A stretch of 64,000 bases of DNA from Coriobacteriaceae bacterium AF45-21 (GTDB lineage Bacteria; Actinomycetota; Coriobacteriia; Coriobacteriales; Coriobacteriaceae). The DNA lies in the NCBI GenBank assembly GCA_027682925.1, contig JAQCYU010000002.1, positions 1-64,000 of the forward strand, written 5' to 3'. Both the position numbers and the translations under genes were made by a program. The notes under the pieces were generated by a model. It saw only the letters and a program-made list of their open reading frames with translations. It made no database searches and had not been told where the DNA came from. Positions 1 to 9,497 of this stretch are shown in pieces (within the stretch, counting starts at the first letter, position 1; every line of letters starts with the position of its first letter).

Positions 1-165
1 GCCGAGGGCAACAGCCTATCGCGCTATCTGCTGGCTCGCTTGCGCGGCGAGGCTGGCGAGGGCGTGGTCGCCGCGCCTGACGAGGATGGCGCTTCTGCGG
101 CGGATGCCACCGAGGGCGAGGTCGCTGCCGACCCCGAGCCTTCCGCAAAGGACGCCGACAAGTGA
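1..165 (+). CDS. C-terminal end of an unidentified protein (partial)
   Basis: The frame is open from the first base and stops with TGA at 163-165. It gives 54 residues. The first part looks folded (SLSRYLLARLRGEAGEG) and the rest is an acidic, alanine-rich tail ending SAKDADK. The stop overlaps the start of the downstream signal peptidase gene, so the two are probably translationally coupled. Nothing in this tail identifies a family. Confidence 0.6.
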   Translation, partial: AEGNSLSRYLLARLRGEAGEGVVAAPDEDGASAADATEGEVAADPEPSAKDADK

Positions 166-875
166 TGAAGCACGTGCTCCGCGTGATCAACGTGTTGGCG
201 ACCGTGGTGATCCTGGTCGCCTTTGTGGTGCTGCTGCGCACGGTGTTCACGCCCGCTGGTGAGATCCCCACCATCATGGGCTACGGCTTTATGCGTACGC
301 TGACCGGCTCGATGGAGCCGGCGATTCCCGTGCATTCGTTTATCGTCGTCGATACCGACAACAGCCAGGCCTACCAGGTCGGCGACATCATCACCTTCCA
401 TTCGTCCGATGACGCGCTGGAGGGTTCGCTCAACACGCATCGCATCGTTGCCGTGGAGGATGCGGCCGACGGCACGCCGGTTTACCGCACCAAGGGCGAT
501 GCCAATCCGGTCGAGGATGCTGCGCCCGTGCCCGCCGCCGACGTGGTGGGGCGCGTGGTCTTTGTCTCGGCGGGGCTGGGCGTGGTGGTCTCGTTGCTCA
601 CCAATCCGCTGCTGTTCTTTCCGCTTATCGTGGTGCCGCTGATCGTGCTGCTGGTGCTCGAGATTCGCCATATGGTCAAGACAACGCAAGAGGTGGCACG
701 CGCCGAGGACGAGGCCGCCTTGCGAGCCGCCGTTGAGCAGATTCGCGAAAAGCGCCGTCGCGAGCAGGAGGAGCAGGGCGACGCCGGTGACGAGGGCGAT
801 GCCGACGGTGGCCATACCGATGAAAGTGCGGAAGCCGATCCCGGCGCCCCAGGCGATTCCAACCGCTCGGCATAG
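165..875 (+). CDS. sipW: SipW-type signal peptidase I
   Basis: Membrane serine peptidase that would remove signal peptides from exported proteins. An N-terminal membrane segment (about residues 5-25) is followed by TGSMEPAIP, which carries the nucleophilic Ser. NTHRIVAV carries the His that SipW/ER-type enzymes use in place of the bacterial Lys. A second hydrophobic segment (LLTNPLLFFPLIVVPLIVLL) lies near residues 145-170, with a charged Glu/Arg/Asp-rich cytosolic tail after it. The ATG at 165 overlaps the upstream TGA; a GTG at 162 is possible. SipW-type enzymes often serve a few dedicated substrates, but the substrate is not evident here. Confidence 0.85.
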   Translation: MKHVLRVINVLATVVILVAFVVLLRTVFTPAGEIPTIMGYGFMRTLTGSMEPAIPVHSFIVVDTDNSQAYQVGDIITFHSSDDALEGSLNTHRIVAVEDAADGTPVYRTKGDANPVEDAAPVPAADVVGRVVFVSAGLGVVVSLLTNPLLFFPLIVVPLIVLLVLEIRHMVKTTQEVARAEDEAALRAAVEQIREKRRREQEEQGDAGDEGDADGGHTDESAEADPGAPGDSNRSA

Positions 876-1000
876 CTCATCGGTGCCTTTCGTCCCTGCA
901 ATTTGGACGCTCGCAGATGCTCCGCATCATCTGCTATTTCATACCAATATTCGTGCTACAGTTTGGACGCTTTATTGCCAATTGATTTCGGGGGAGTGGG

Positions 1001-2023
1001 ATGGAACAGAAGCGCTCGGCGCAGTGTGCACGTGAAAGGGCTTCGGTACCGATGACGGCGGCGTCTGATTTTATCGTGCCCGAGGGGACTGACGAGCTGA
1101 GCCGCAGCACCCGCCGCGCATGGCGCGACCGCCTCAACGACGCCCAGACGCGCAAGATGGCCCTGGGTACGCTCGCCGCGTTTGCCGGCGGTACGTTTTG
1201 GGGTTTTTCTGGCACCAGCGCCAGCTACCTCTTTGACGTGTGCCATATCGAAACGTTTTGGCTGATGAGCGTGCGCCAAGTTATCGCTGGCCTGCTCTTT
1301 ATGTTCGTTGTGCTCAGAAAAGACCGCGACCGCTTGATCGAGCTGTGGACTACCCCCGCCGATCGCAAGCAGCTTATTCTGTTTACGATCTTTGGCCTGC
1401 TGTTCAACCAGCTTTGCTATCTGTCAGCCGTGCGCCTGACCAACGCGGGCACCGCGACCGTCTTCCAGTGCCTGCAGCTGGTGGTCGTCATGGGGTATGC
1501 CTGCGTCACCGCGCATCGACTGCCGCGCACGCGCGAGGCTCTTGGCATTTTGCTCGCATTGGGCGGAACGTTTTTGATCGCCACGGGCGGCGACCCCAGT
1601 ACGCTCAACATCTCGCCGATGGGCCTGCTCTCGGGCCTTTTGTGCGCCGTGGGCGGTGCCTGCATAGCAATCATCCCTGCCGGAATCCTCAACAAATACG
1701 GTAGCCCGGTCGTCACGGGCTCGGCCATGCTTTCGGCGGGAATCGTGATGAGTATCTTTACCCAGCCGTGGGCGCATATGCCGGCGCTCGGCCCCTCGGG
1801 TGTCGGCGCGCTCGCGATATTTATTGTGGTGGGGTCGTTCTTCGCCTATATGTTCTACATGCAGGGCGTTAAGGAGATTGGCTCGGTGCGCGCGAGCCTC
1901 CTTGGAACCATGGAGCCGGTTTCGGCCACCATCACCAGCGCCCTTATGTTGGGAACGGTGTTTTTGCCCACCGACCTGGCGGGCTTTGCCATGATTATCG
2001 CGATGGTGTTTTTGACGGTGTAG
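1001..2023 (+). CDS. EamA/DMT-superfamily transporter
   Basis: Predicted inner-membrane permease of the drug/metabolite transporter superfamily, about 340 residues. After a hydrophilic N-terminus of about 50 residues it has roughly ten hydrophobic segments arranged as two similar halves; TFWGFSGTSASYLF opens the first half and the second half has MGLLSGLLCAVGGACIAII. The motif LLGTMEPVSATITSALMLG near the end is typical of EamA proteins. A GGGGGAG Shine-Dalgarno lies just before ATG 1001; an internal ATG at 1052 would also keep the whole membrane part. Substrate unknown. It stands alone between intergenic stretches. Confidence 0.85.
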   Translation: MEQKRSAQCARERASVPMTAASDFIVPEGTDELSRSTRRAWRDRLNDAQTRKMALGTLAAFAGGTFWGFSGTSASYLFDVCHIETFWLMSVRQVIAGLLFMFVVLRKDRDRLIELWTTPADRKQLILFTIFGLLFNQLCYLSAVRLTNAGTATVFQCLQLVVVMGYACVTAHRLPRTREALGILLALGGTFLIATGGDPSTLNISPMGLLSGLLCAVGGACIAIIPAGILNKYGSPVVTGSAMLSAGIVMSIFTQPWAHMPALGPSGVGALAIFIVVGSFFAYMFYMQGVKEIGSVRASLLGTMEPVSATITSALMLGTVFLPTDLAGFAMIIAMVFLTV

Positions 2024-2172
2024 CTGGCGCCGCCGCCAAGACAGAAAAGGTGCTGTGCCACATTTTCGCCAATTGATGTCCGTGTCTGGAGTTTAGCTGT
2101 CGATGCCCAAAATGCCATAAACTAGTAACGTTATGGACTTTTTCATTGCGACTCAATTGCGAGGATTTCTTT

Positions 2173-4485
2173 ATGGCTGGTAATCACTTTAAGGGCAGCG
2201 ATAGCGGCCGTCCTGCAGTTCCGCCGCGTCCGAACGGGGCTGGTAAGGCCGGCACGCCGGGCGGCGCTGGACAGGGCGGTTCCGGTAAGCGCGTGTCCCC
2301 GGGCGAGACGGCGATGTTTACCGCTCTGTACGAGCAGTCTCAAAAGGCAAAAAAGACCGGCCGTGCAAGAGGGAATGTCTTTGCGGGCGGTGCAGCCTCC
2401 ACGTCGCAGCCGAGCGGGGCTCCTTCGGTACCTGCGAACAACGCAGGTGCTGCCAACGTCGCGAATACCGCCGGCAACGTTAATGCCGGCAAGGCCGCCA
2501 ACAATACTCCCTCTGCCGGTGGCGCGGGGCTTACGGGTAACCTTGGCACGATTTACACCGGCGCTTCCGAGACTGGCACGTTCGCCCGCCTGGATGATAG
2601 CGGTGCCGAGTTTGCGGGCTCGGGTTCCAAGGAAGATTATTACGATTTTGGCTTGAACTACGGTAGCGACGCTTCGTCGAGTTCGACTTCTGACGGACTG
2701 GTCCGTCATCGCCATCGCAAGGGCGAGCGCAAAAAGCGTCACACTGGCGCCATTATTGCCGCTGTAGTCGCGGTGCTTCTCGTCGCGCTTGGCGCAAGCG
2801 GCTTTATGCTGCTTAACTCGGCAAAGACCGTAAAGAGCGAAGCGAAGGAGGCTGTCGAGATCGTCGGTGGCCTTAAGGACAAGGTCACGTCGGGCGATTT
2901 TTCGACGCTGCCTGACGACGCAAAGAAGATCGATGAGCTCTGCGACAGCATGAAGGCGGAGACTTCGAGCCCGCTGTGGACGGCGGCTTCGTTTATCCCG
3001 GTGTATGGCGGCGACATCAATGCTGCCCGCACCATGATCGACGCCCTGTCCGATGTCTCGAGCAATGCGCTGGTTCCCATGGCCGATAACCTTTCGCAGG
3101 CCACGCCCGGCAAGCTGTTCCAGGATGGGACTATCAACGTGTCCGCGCTGCAGGCCGTTGCCGATTCGCTTTCCAGCAGCTCGAAGGTGTTCAAGAGCGC
3201 CAACGAGAAGATCCAGGGCATTGGCGATACTCATATTTCCCAGGTGACCGAGCTGGTCGATAAGGCCAAGGACGGCTTTGCCACCCTCAACGGCGCGGTT
3301 GACGCGGCGGAGAAGGTCGCCCCCGTCCTTCCGCAGATGCTCGGCGCCAACGGCCAGACGCGCAACTACCTTGTGTACGCCATGAACAACGTCGAGATTC
3401 GTGCCTGCGGCGGCTTTGGCGGTTCGCAGGGCCTGATTTCGGTCACCGACGGCCAGATGTCGATTGGCGAGTTTGTTCCATGTATTGCGCTTGGCAAAGA
3501 GGAGGCGGTTGAGAGCGTCGACGAAGAGGACGAGGCACTGTTTGGCGACCACAGTAACCTGTACAACTCTGGTAACGCGTATTCGCCCGATTGGCCCCGC
3601 AACTCGCAGCGTGTCGCCGCGCTGTGGAAGTCCCAGTATGGGCAGGACGTTGACGGCGTCGTGGGTATCGACCCGGTGTTCCTGCAGTATCTGCTGGGCC
3701 TCGTCGGTAATGTCTCGCTGCCCGACGGAACGGTTGTCGACGGCACCAACGCCGCAAAGGTCCTCATGCACGATGTGTACTGGAACTATCCGGTCGAGGA
3801 GTCTGACGGCATCTTTGCATCCGTCGCCAGCGCTGCCTTCGACAAGATCCTCGGTGGCATCGGTGACGTCGACGTTACAAAGCTTGTCGGTGCATTCGAG
3901 CGCGGTGCCGAAGAGGGTCGTCTGATTGCTTGGATGAGAAACGATGATGAGCAGAATGCCATCAAAGAGACGGGCATTGACGCTTCGCTGCCCGATCCGG
4001 ATGATCCGAGTGCCGATCCCGTTGCCGGCGTTTACTTTAACAACCTGAGCTTCTCCAAGCTCGACTGGTATCTGAACGCCGACACGCAGATTGGCCAGGG
4101 CGTGAAGAACGGCGACGGCACGTGCTCCTATCGCATCACCGTTACCCTGACGAACATCATGACGCAGGAGGAGGCCGGTAAGCTGCCCGACTACGTCGCG
4201 GCGAGCGCGCCCGATGCCGCGCGCGACGACGAGCGCCTGAATGTCTCACTGTTTGCCCCGACGGGCGGCAACATCAGTGACCTTACGGTTGAGGGCACCC
4301 AGTTTGGTCTTGGCGCCGCTACGTGGCATGGAATCCCCTTCTATTCGGGCACCGTTGACCTGCATGCTGGCGAGACGACGACGATCACGTATACGCTGAC
4401 CACGTCGGCCGAGGCGGGGGACAAGCCGCTTACGCTGCGTCAGACTCCTACATGCCAGGCGGCTCGCGACAGCGCGTCGGCGTAG
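2173..4485 (+). CDS. DUF4012 cell-envelope protein
   Basis: About 770 residues. The first 180 or so are low-complexity (Gly/Ala/Pro/Ser/Asn) and end in a basic stretch (RHRHRKGERKKRH). One membrane segment (AIIAAVVAVLLVALGASGFML) follows and the rest is a long extracellular region. The centre has features I associate with DUF4012: NYLVYAMNNVEIRACGGFGGS and a later VVGIDPVFLQYLLGL. Function is not established; family members are surface-associated in actinobacteria. ATG 2173 is preferred over the upstream TTG at 2146 because GAGG at 2161-2164 sits at proper spacing. The topology is inferred from the basic side preceding the membrane segment. Confidence 0.8.
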   Translation: MAGNHFKGSDSGRPAVPPRPNGAGKAGTPGGAGQGGSGKRVSPGETAMFTALYEQSQKAKKTGRARGNVFAGGAASTSQPSGAPSVPANNAGAANVANTAGNVNAGKAANNTPSAGGAGLTGNLGTIYTGASETGTFARLDDSGAEFAGSGSKEDYYDFGLNYGSDASSSSTSDGLVRHRHRKGERKKRHTGAIIAAVVAVLLVALGASGFMLLNSAKTVKSEAKEAVEIVGGLKDKVTSGDFSTLPDDAKKIDELCDSMKAETSSPLWTAASFIPVYGGDINAARTMIDALSDVSSNALVPMADNLSQATPGKLFQDGTINVSALQAVADSLSSSSKVFKSANEKIQGIGDTHISQVTELVDKAKDGFATLNGAVDAAEKVAPVLPQMLGANGQTRNYLVYAMNNVEIRACGGFGGSQGLISVTDGQMSIGEFVPCIALGKEEAVESVDEEDEALFGDHSNLYNSGNAYSPDWPRNSQRVAALWKSQYGQDVDGVVGIDPVFLQYLLGLVGNVSLPDGTVVDGTNAAKVLMHDVYWNYPVEESDGIFASVASAAFDKILGGIGDVDVTKLVGAFERGAEEGRLIAWMRNDDEQNAIKETGIDASLPDPDDPSADPVAGVYFNNLSFSKLDWYLNADTQIGQGVKNGDGTCSYRITVTLTNIMTQEEAGKLPDYVAASAPDAARDDERLNVSLFAPTGGNISDLTVEGTQFGLGAATWHGIPFYSGTVDLHAGETTTITYTLTTSAEAGDKPLTLRQTPTCQAARDSASA

Positions 4486-4521
4486 GGTTTTTCTGGTAGC
4501 GCAGATAATCGAGTACCATTT

Positions 4522-4548
4522 GGGGCGGACAGACAATCTGTTCGCCCC
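4522..4548 (+). terminator. Hairpin between the DUF4012 gene and glmM
   Basis: GGGGCGGACAGA (4522-4533) pairs with TCTGTTCGCCCC (4537-4548) around a three-base loop, with one internal mismatch, followed by TATTTTG. It could end the DUF4012 transcript. It lies only 20 bases before the glmM start and overlaps the approach to its AAGGAG ribosome site, so it may also affect glmM expression. Confidence 0.6.
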
Positions 4549-4567
4549 TATTTTGTAAGGAGAGCGC

Positions 4568-5898
4568 ATGAAGTACTTTGGCACCGACGGCTTTCGCGGT
4601 GAGGCCAATGTTGGGCTGACGGTAGAGCACGCTTATAAAATTGGCCGTTTTGTGGCTGGTATTACGGCGCCAACCGCGAGCGCAAGGCGCGCGTCATCGT
4701 GGGCAAGGACACCCGTCGCTCGAGCTATATGTTTGAGGCGGCGCTAGTGAGCGGCCTGGTCGCGAGCGGTGCGGACGCCTATATGCTGCACGTGATCCCC
4801 ACGCCGGGCGTAGCGCATCAGACCGTGGAAGGCTGCTTCGATTGCGGCATCATGATCAGCGCGAGCCACAACCCGTTTTGCGATAACGGCATTAAGCTCG
4901 TCAACAGCGACGGCTTTAAGATGGACGAGGACGTGCTGGAGCTCATCGAGGACTATATCGATGGCAAGAGCGAGGTGCCGCTGGCAACGGGCAATCACAT
5001 CGGCGCCACGGTGGACTACATGCAGGGCCGCAACCGCTACATTGCTTCGCTCATCGCCAGCGCGAACTTTTCGCTGCAGGGCGTCAAGATCGGTATTGAC
5101 TGCGCCAACGGCTCGGCTTCCTCGGTGGCCAAGCCGGTGTTCGACGCACTGGGTGCCGACGTGCGCGTGATCAACGCCGCGCCCGATGGCTTTAACATCA
5201 ACGTCGACTGCGGCTCCACGCATATGGAGCGCCTGCAGCGCCACGTGGTGGAGCAGGGGCTGGACGTGGGTTTTGCCTACGATGGTGATGCCGATCGCTG
5301 CTTGGCCGTGGACGAGCGCGGTCGCGTGGTAGACGGCGACCAGATCCTGTACGTGTGCGGCGTGTATCTGAACAAGCACGGTCGCCTTTCGGGCGGTACC
5401 GTGGTGCCGACGATCGCCAGTAACTTTGGCCTGGTCAAGTCGCTGGAGCTTGCCGGTCTGAGCGCCGTGACCAGCGGCGTGGGCGACCGTCACGTGTATG
5501 CCAAGATGCGCGAGGGCGGCTACAGCCTGGGCGGCGAGCAGACGGGCCATACGATCTTTGGCGATATCGAGCGCACGGGCGACGGCATTATGACCTCGCT
5601 GCGCGTGATGGAAGTGATTCGTGCCGAGCGCGAGACGCTCTCGCAGCTCACGGCTCCGTGCAAGCTGCTGCCGCAGGCGCAGGTGGCCGTGCACGTGGCG
5701 GACAAGGACGCCGCGCTCGAGAACATGGGCGTGCAGAACGCCATCGCCGAGGCCGAGGCCGCGCTGGCAGGCGAGGGCCGCGTACTGGTGCGCAAGAGCG
5801 GAACCGAGTCGGTGATCCGCGTTTTGGCCGAAGCCCCCGACCAAGCCGCCGCCGACGCCGCCATGAAGCGCATCGCCAACGCGCTCGAGGCTCTGTAG
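4568..5898 (+). CDS. glmM: Phosphoglucosamine mutase (one-base frameshift near 4655)
   Basis: Interconverts glucosamine-6-phosphate and glucosamine-1-phosphate for UDP-GlcNAc and peptidoglycan synthesis. ATG 4568 follows AAGGAG and begins MKYFGTDGFRGEAN, the classic GlmM start. The frame breaks near 4655: restoring one G (GTGGGCTGG for GTGGCTGG) reads GRFVGWYYGANRERKARVIVGKDTR into the main frame. SASHNP carries the phosphorylated Ser (about residue 100), DGDADR binds the metal, and RKSGTES near the end binds phosphate. The repaired protein has about 443 residues, the normal length. The gene is essential in most bacteria, so the frameshift is more likely a sequence error than decay. Confidence 0.93.
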
Positions 5899-6045
5899 TT
5901 ACGCGTTTTTACCAAACCGCGTAACTGCTCGACGCTGCAAACGGCCCCAAGCGGCAATCTGACGTTCAATTTCAAGGGCGCGACCAGAAGGTCAGCGCCC
6001 TTTCATTTCACGTCACCTTGCTCGCTTAGGGTCGTTTTCGCTGAC
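5899..6045 (+). repeat. Composite palindromic intergenic element, copy 1
   Basis: It starts at the glmM stop codon. A terminator-like hairpin (TTACGCG...CGCGTAA, 5899-5924) is followed by CTCGACGCTGCAAACG, then a long imperfect palindrome. The left arm has CCCCAAGCGGCAATCTGACGT and the right arm ACGTCACCTTGCTCGCTTAGG. The apex is its own hairpin (AGGGCGC...GCGCCCT). The same design, with a different apical hairpin, follows htpG at 60122-60267. A degenerate ACTAGTCATTGGG motif follows at 6071-6083. Confidence 0.7.
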
Positions 6046-6103
6046 GTTGCCAAGACATTAGCGTCAACGAACTAGTCATTGGGTACCTAGCTATTGGGTG
6101 AAA

Positions 6104-6142
6104 AAAGGGGACGTTGCGGATTGGTTCCGCGGCGTCCCCTTT
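6104..6142 (-). terminator. Terminator of the M32 carboxypeptidase gene
   Basis: AAAGGGGACG (6104-6113) pairs with CGTCCCCTTT (6133-6142), with an inner GCGG/CCGC stem. On the minus strand it is followed by a run of T, as expected for an intrinsic terminator just after the carboxypeptidase stop. Confidence 0.75.
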
Positions 6143-6164
6143 GCGTTGGCGTGTCGGTTATGCC

Positions 6165-7739
6165 TTACAGCTCGTACAGCGTGGTGAACTTGTCCTGCAG
6201 GTAGCTGCAGTAGTAGCGGGCATCGAACGCCATGCCGCAGGCGCCCTTGATGAGCTCCGGCGCGTCCTTGGCGCGGCCCCACTGCCAAATGTGCTCGCCC
6301 AGCCAGGCGCGGACAGGTGTCAGGTCGCCGCTCGCGCAGGCGCCGTTGAGGTCGACACCGTCGCGGCACATGGCCGGCACAAACATGGCGTCGTAGGCGC
6401 TGCCCAGCGCATAGGTGGGGAAGTAGCCAAACGAACCGCCGCTCCAGTGCGTATCCTGCAGGCAGCCGCGCGTGTCGTCGGGAACGGGAATGCCCAGGTA
6501 CTCGTCCATAAAGCGATTCCAAAGCGCGGGGATGTCCTTGGCCGTGGCCTCGCCGGCAAACAGCATGCGCTCAATCTGGTAGCGCACCATAATATGCAGC
6601 GGGTAGGTGAGCTCGTCCGCCTCGGTGCGGATCAGCGAAGGCTGTGCGATGTTCACGGCATGGTAGAGCGTATCCTCGTCCACGCTGCCATAGACCTCGG
6701 GCGCGTGACGGCGCAGCACCTCAAGCAGCGGTCCCATAAAGGCACGGCTGCGGCCCACGGTGTTCTCAAAGAAGCGGCTCTGGCTCTCGTGGATGCCCAT
6801 GGAAGTGCCGCCCTCCAGGCAGGTGCGCGCATAGGCAGGATTGACGCCCAGCTCGTACATGGCGTGTCCCGCCTCGTGGATGATGCTGTAGACGTTGGAG
6901 ATACAGTCGTCCTCGTAGATGTGCGTCGCGATGCGTGCGTCGCCCACGGCAAAGCCCTCGCTAAACGGGTGCTCAGTAAAGGCAAGCGTGGTGTCGTTCA
7001 GGTCCAGGCCGACGAGCTTCATAAGGTCGAAGCTCATGGCGCGCTGGGCGGCCTCGGGCACGCGGGCGTGCAAAAAGTCGGCAGCTGGCTGCTGGCCGCG
7101 CTCGCCGATGGCGTGCACGAGCGGAACGACCGTGGCCTTGACCTCATCGCAAAACGCGTCGAAGCTCTTGGCGGAAAGGCCACGCTCGTACTGGTCGAGC
7201 CAAACATCGTATGGGTCGCGCTTGGGGTCCATGAGCTCGGCCTGATGCTTAAGTTGGGCGACGATTCTATCCACATAGGTCTCAAAGCTCGCCCAGTCGT
7301 TGGCTGCCTTGGCCTTGCGCCACACGGCGTCCGCCTCGCAGGTGAGCCTGGTCCAGGCCTCGGCTTCTTCGGTGGGGATGGCACTGGCCTCACGTTGATC
7401 GCGGCCGAGCACACGGATCTCGTCGAGCAGCTGAGGGTCGTCGATTTTGCCGCCGGCGACGGTCTCGCGCGCTAACGAGCGTACGAGCTCAACGGACTTC
7501 TCGCTGGTCAGCAGCTTGTGATGCTCGCCGGCAAGCGTGCCCATGGCGTCGGCACGCGCTGCTGCGCCGTTGGCGGGGGCAATGGTCGCGCCGTCAAACT
7601 CGGCAATCTTGAGCAGGTACTCACGAGTCCACAGCTTGCCTTCGAGCTTGCGGAATTTTTTGACGGCCTTATCGACCTTCATGCCTTTGGATGTCTTGCC
7701 CGCTGCAGGCTCGGCCTTCTTATCGAGTTTCTTTCCCAT
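6165..7739 (-). CDS. M32 family metallocarboxypeptidase (Taq type)
   Basis: Cytosolic zinc carboxypeptidase that removes C-terminal residues from peptides. The protein is 524 residues, near the usual length of about 500. The HExxH zinc motif appears as HEAGHAMYELG (His about residue 287), followed by GTSMGIHESQSRFFEN, which contains the HES(Q) signature of M32 enzymes. The N-terminus is Lys-rich. The gene is convergent with glmM and divergent from pheST; the next gene's leader starts about 130 bases beyond its start codon. Confidence 0.92.
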   Translation of the reverse strand: MGKKLDKKAEPAAGKTSKGMKVDKAVKKFRKLEGKLWTREYLLKIAEFDGATIAPANGAAARADAMGTLAGEHHKLLTSEKSVELVRSLARETVAGGKIDDPQLLDEIRVLGRDQREASAIPTEEAEAWTRLTCEADAVWRKAKAANDWASFETYVDRIVAQLKHQAELMDPKRDPYDVWLDQYERGLSAKSFDAFCDEVKATVVPLVHAIGERGQQPAADFLHARVPEAAQRAMSFDLMKLVGLDLNDTTLAFTEHPFSEGFAVGDARIATHIYEDDCISNVYSIIHEAGHAMYELGVNPAYARTCLEGGTSMGIHESQSRFFENTVGRSRAFMGPLLEVLRRHAPEVYGSVDEDTLYHAVNIAQPSLIRTEADELTYPLHIMVRYQIERMLFAGEATAKDIPALWNRFMDEYLGIPVPDDTRGCLQDTHWSGGSFGYFPTYALGSAYDAMFVPAMCRDGVDLNGACASGDLTPVRAWLGEHIWQWGRAKDAPELIKGACGMAFDARYYCSYLQDKFTTLYEL

Positions 7740-7869
7740 ACCATATCCTTGATCTCGTGAGCCGAGCGCTTCGGGTGGGCGCGCGGCCAGTTTGCACAGC
7801 TACCTGCCTTGTACCCAGTGCGAACAAAACGGAACGCGGCGATGCACACGCAGAATGTGTTATCCTATA

Positions 7870-8160
7870 GCCCAATGCGTTGACGGAGAGGGTTTTGCCC
7901 GCCGCGTCGCCGGCAAGAGAGGGAAGGTCATGGGCTGCGAGCCTTCCTGCGGTGACAAGGGCCAAGCGTTCACTCCCGAGCAGCGACCTCAACGGGCACG
8001 CGGCCAGCGGCGGCGAAGCCCCAGTAGGGAAGCCGTGAGCCTCGCGACAAGGGGCACAGAGTGGGCGCGGCGGGCCAGACATCCGCCGGGTCAAACAAGG
8101 TGGTACCGCGGAATTCAACCGTCCTTGGGCAATGCACATGCCCGAGGGCGGTTTTTTTGT
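7870..8160 (+). promoter_or_regulatory. T-box riboswitch specific for tRNA-Phe
   Basis: Leader RNA upstream of pheS. Stem I is closed by GTTGA (near 7878) with TCAAC (near 7991). TTC at 7969-7971, a Phe codon followed by a purine, sits on the 3' side where the specifier is expected. The conserved T-box motif AAGGTGGTACCGCGG is at 8098-8112. It is followed by a terminator, CCGTCCTTGGGC...GCCCGAGGGCGG plus seven T (8119-8157). Uncharged tRNA-Phe binding should favour antitermination and raise pheST expression. The specifier assignment is by position; the T-box itself is clear. Confidence 0.92.
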
Positions 8161-8243
8161 TACCGAACCGGGCCGCACATCCGCAGCTCCGGGTGGCTCC
8201 AGCCGCCGCGGCAAGTGGATGCGCGAGAGACGAAAGGGAAGAC

Positions 8244-9320
8244 ATGAGTCTGATTGATGATCTGGTCAAACTCGAGGAAGAGGCCAAGGAGCTCGTCGCA
8301 GGCGCCGATGACGCCGCCAAGCTCGAGGCTGCGCGTGTTGAGCTGCTCGGTCGCAAGGGTCGTATCACCGGCTTGATGCGCATGATGGGCAAGCTCGCCC
8401 CCGAGGATCGTCCCGTGATGGGCAAGCGCGCCAACGAGATGCGCCAGCTGATCGAGGGCATGCTCGACGAGCGAAACACCGAGATGAAGGCCGCCGCCTT
8501 CAAGCGCGCACTCGAGCACGACGCCGTCGACATCACGCTGCCGGGCATCCGTCCGCAGATCGGCCACCAGCACCTGATCAAGCAAATCATCGAGGAGGCC
8601 GAGGACATCTTCTGCGGCATCGGCTACACCGTCGAGTCCGGCCCCATGGTCGACACCTCTTACTACAACTTCACCGCGCTCAACGCTCCCATGGATCACC
8701 CGAGCCGCTCGGCCCGCGATACCTTCTACGTGGTCGACAACAACCCCGGCAGCGTCGCGCACCCCGAGGCTCACGCCCACGGCGAGTCCGACGTGCTGCT
8801 GCGCACCCAGACTTCGGGCGTGCAGATCCACACTATGGAGTCGCAGAAGCCGCCCATCTACATGATCTGCCCGGGCACCGTCTACCGTCCCGACACGGCC
8901 GATGCCTGCCACCTGCCGCAGTTCAACCAGATCGAGGGCCTGGTCGTCGACGAGGGCATCACCTTTGGCGACCTGAAGGGCACGCTCGACTACTTTGTTA
9001 AGTGCATGTTTGGCGAGGATCGCAAGACGCGTTACCGCCCGCACTTCTTCCCCTTCACCGAGCCCAGCTGCGAGGTGGACGTGAGCTGCCACGTGTGCGG
9101 CGGCAAGGGCTGCAACTTCTGCAAGCACAGCGGCTGGATCGAGATCTTGGGCTGCGGCATGGTCGACCCCAACGTCCTGATCAACTGCGGCATCGATCCC
9201 GAGAAGTACACCGGCTTCGCCTTTGGCATTGGCGCCGAGCGCGTCGCGGCCCTGCGCTACGACCTGCCCGACCTGCGAACGCTCATGACGGGCGATATGA
9301 GGTTCCTCAATCAGTTCTAG
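8244..9320 (+). CDS. pheS: Phenylalanyl-tRNA synthetase alpha subunit
   Basis: Catalytic subunit of the alpha2beta2 PheRS, which charges tRNA-Phe. ATG 8244 follows AAGGGAAG and gives 358 residues, starting MSLIDDLVKLEEEAKELV (coiled N-terminus). Class II motifs are visible: GPMVDTSYYNFTALN, HPSRSARDTFYV (motif 2 region), LLRTQTSGVQIHTM, and GFAFGIGAERVAALRY (motif 3). CHVCGGKGCNFCKHSG has four cysteines and probably binds zinc, a variation seen in some PheS. It is controlled by the T-box upstream; pheT lies 177 bases downstream. Confidence 0.96.
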   Translation: MSLIDDLVKLEEEAKELVAGADDAAKLEAARVELLGRKGRITGLMRMMGKLAPEDRPVMGKRANEMRQLIEGMLDERNTEMKAAAFKRALEHDAVDITLPGIRPQIGHQHLIKQIIEEAEDIFCGIGYTVESGPMVDTSYYNFTALNAPMDHPSRSARDTFYVVDNNPGSVAHPEAHAHGESDVLLRTQTSGVQIHTMESQKPPIYMICPGTVYRPDTADACHLPQFNQIEGLVVDEGITFGDLKGTLDYFVKCMFGEDRKTRYRPHFFPFTEPSCEVDVSCHVCGGKGCNFCKHSGWIEILGCGMVDPNVLINCGIDPEKYTGFAFGIGAERVAALRYDLPDLRTLMTGDMRFLNQF

Positions 9321-9360
9321 GGCACCGTGTCCCGGCGGCTTTTCCAAGCACCGCACCTCG

Positions 9361-9447
9361 CCTTTCAATCGTCGGTTGCGTACCTAAGTACGCTGCCCTC
9401 CTCTTTCAAGGCAATCTGCGGCACTTGGACACCCCTAAGGCGAACGT
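9361..9447 (+). repeat. Partial, rearranged copy of the palindromic intergenic element
   Basis: Between pheS and pheT, CCTTTCAATCGTCGGTTGCG and the hairpin GCGTACctaaGTACGC, then CCCTCCTCTTTCA, match the apical part of the element after htpG (60188-60231). The following GGCAATCTG and CCCCTAAGGCG resemble arm fragments in a different order. It lies inside the pheST transcription unit. Confidence 0.5.
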
Positions 9448-9497
9448 CTTCATTTGATATTCCTTTCTTTGCGGAGATTAAGAACTAGGAGAGCTAC

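Noticed and set aside
2143..3771. A 542-codon minus-strand frame
   Set aside because: Shadow of the DUF4012 gene, with no ribosome site or recognisable domain.
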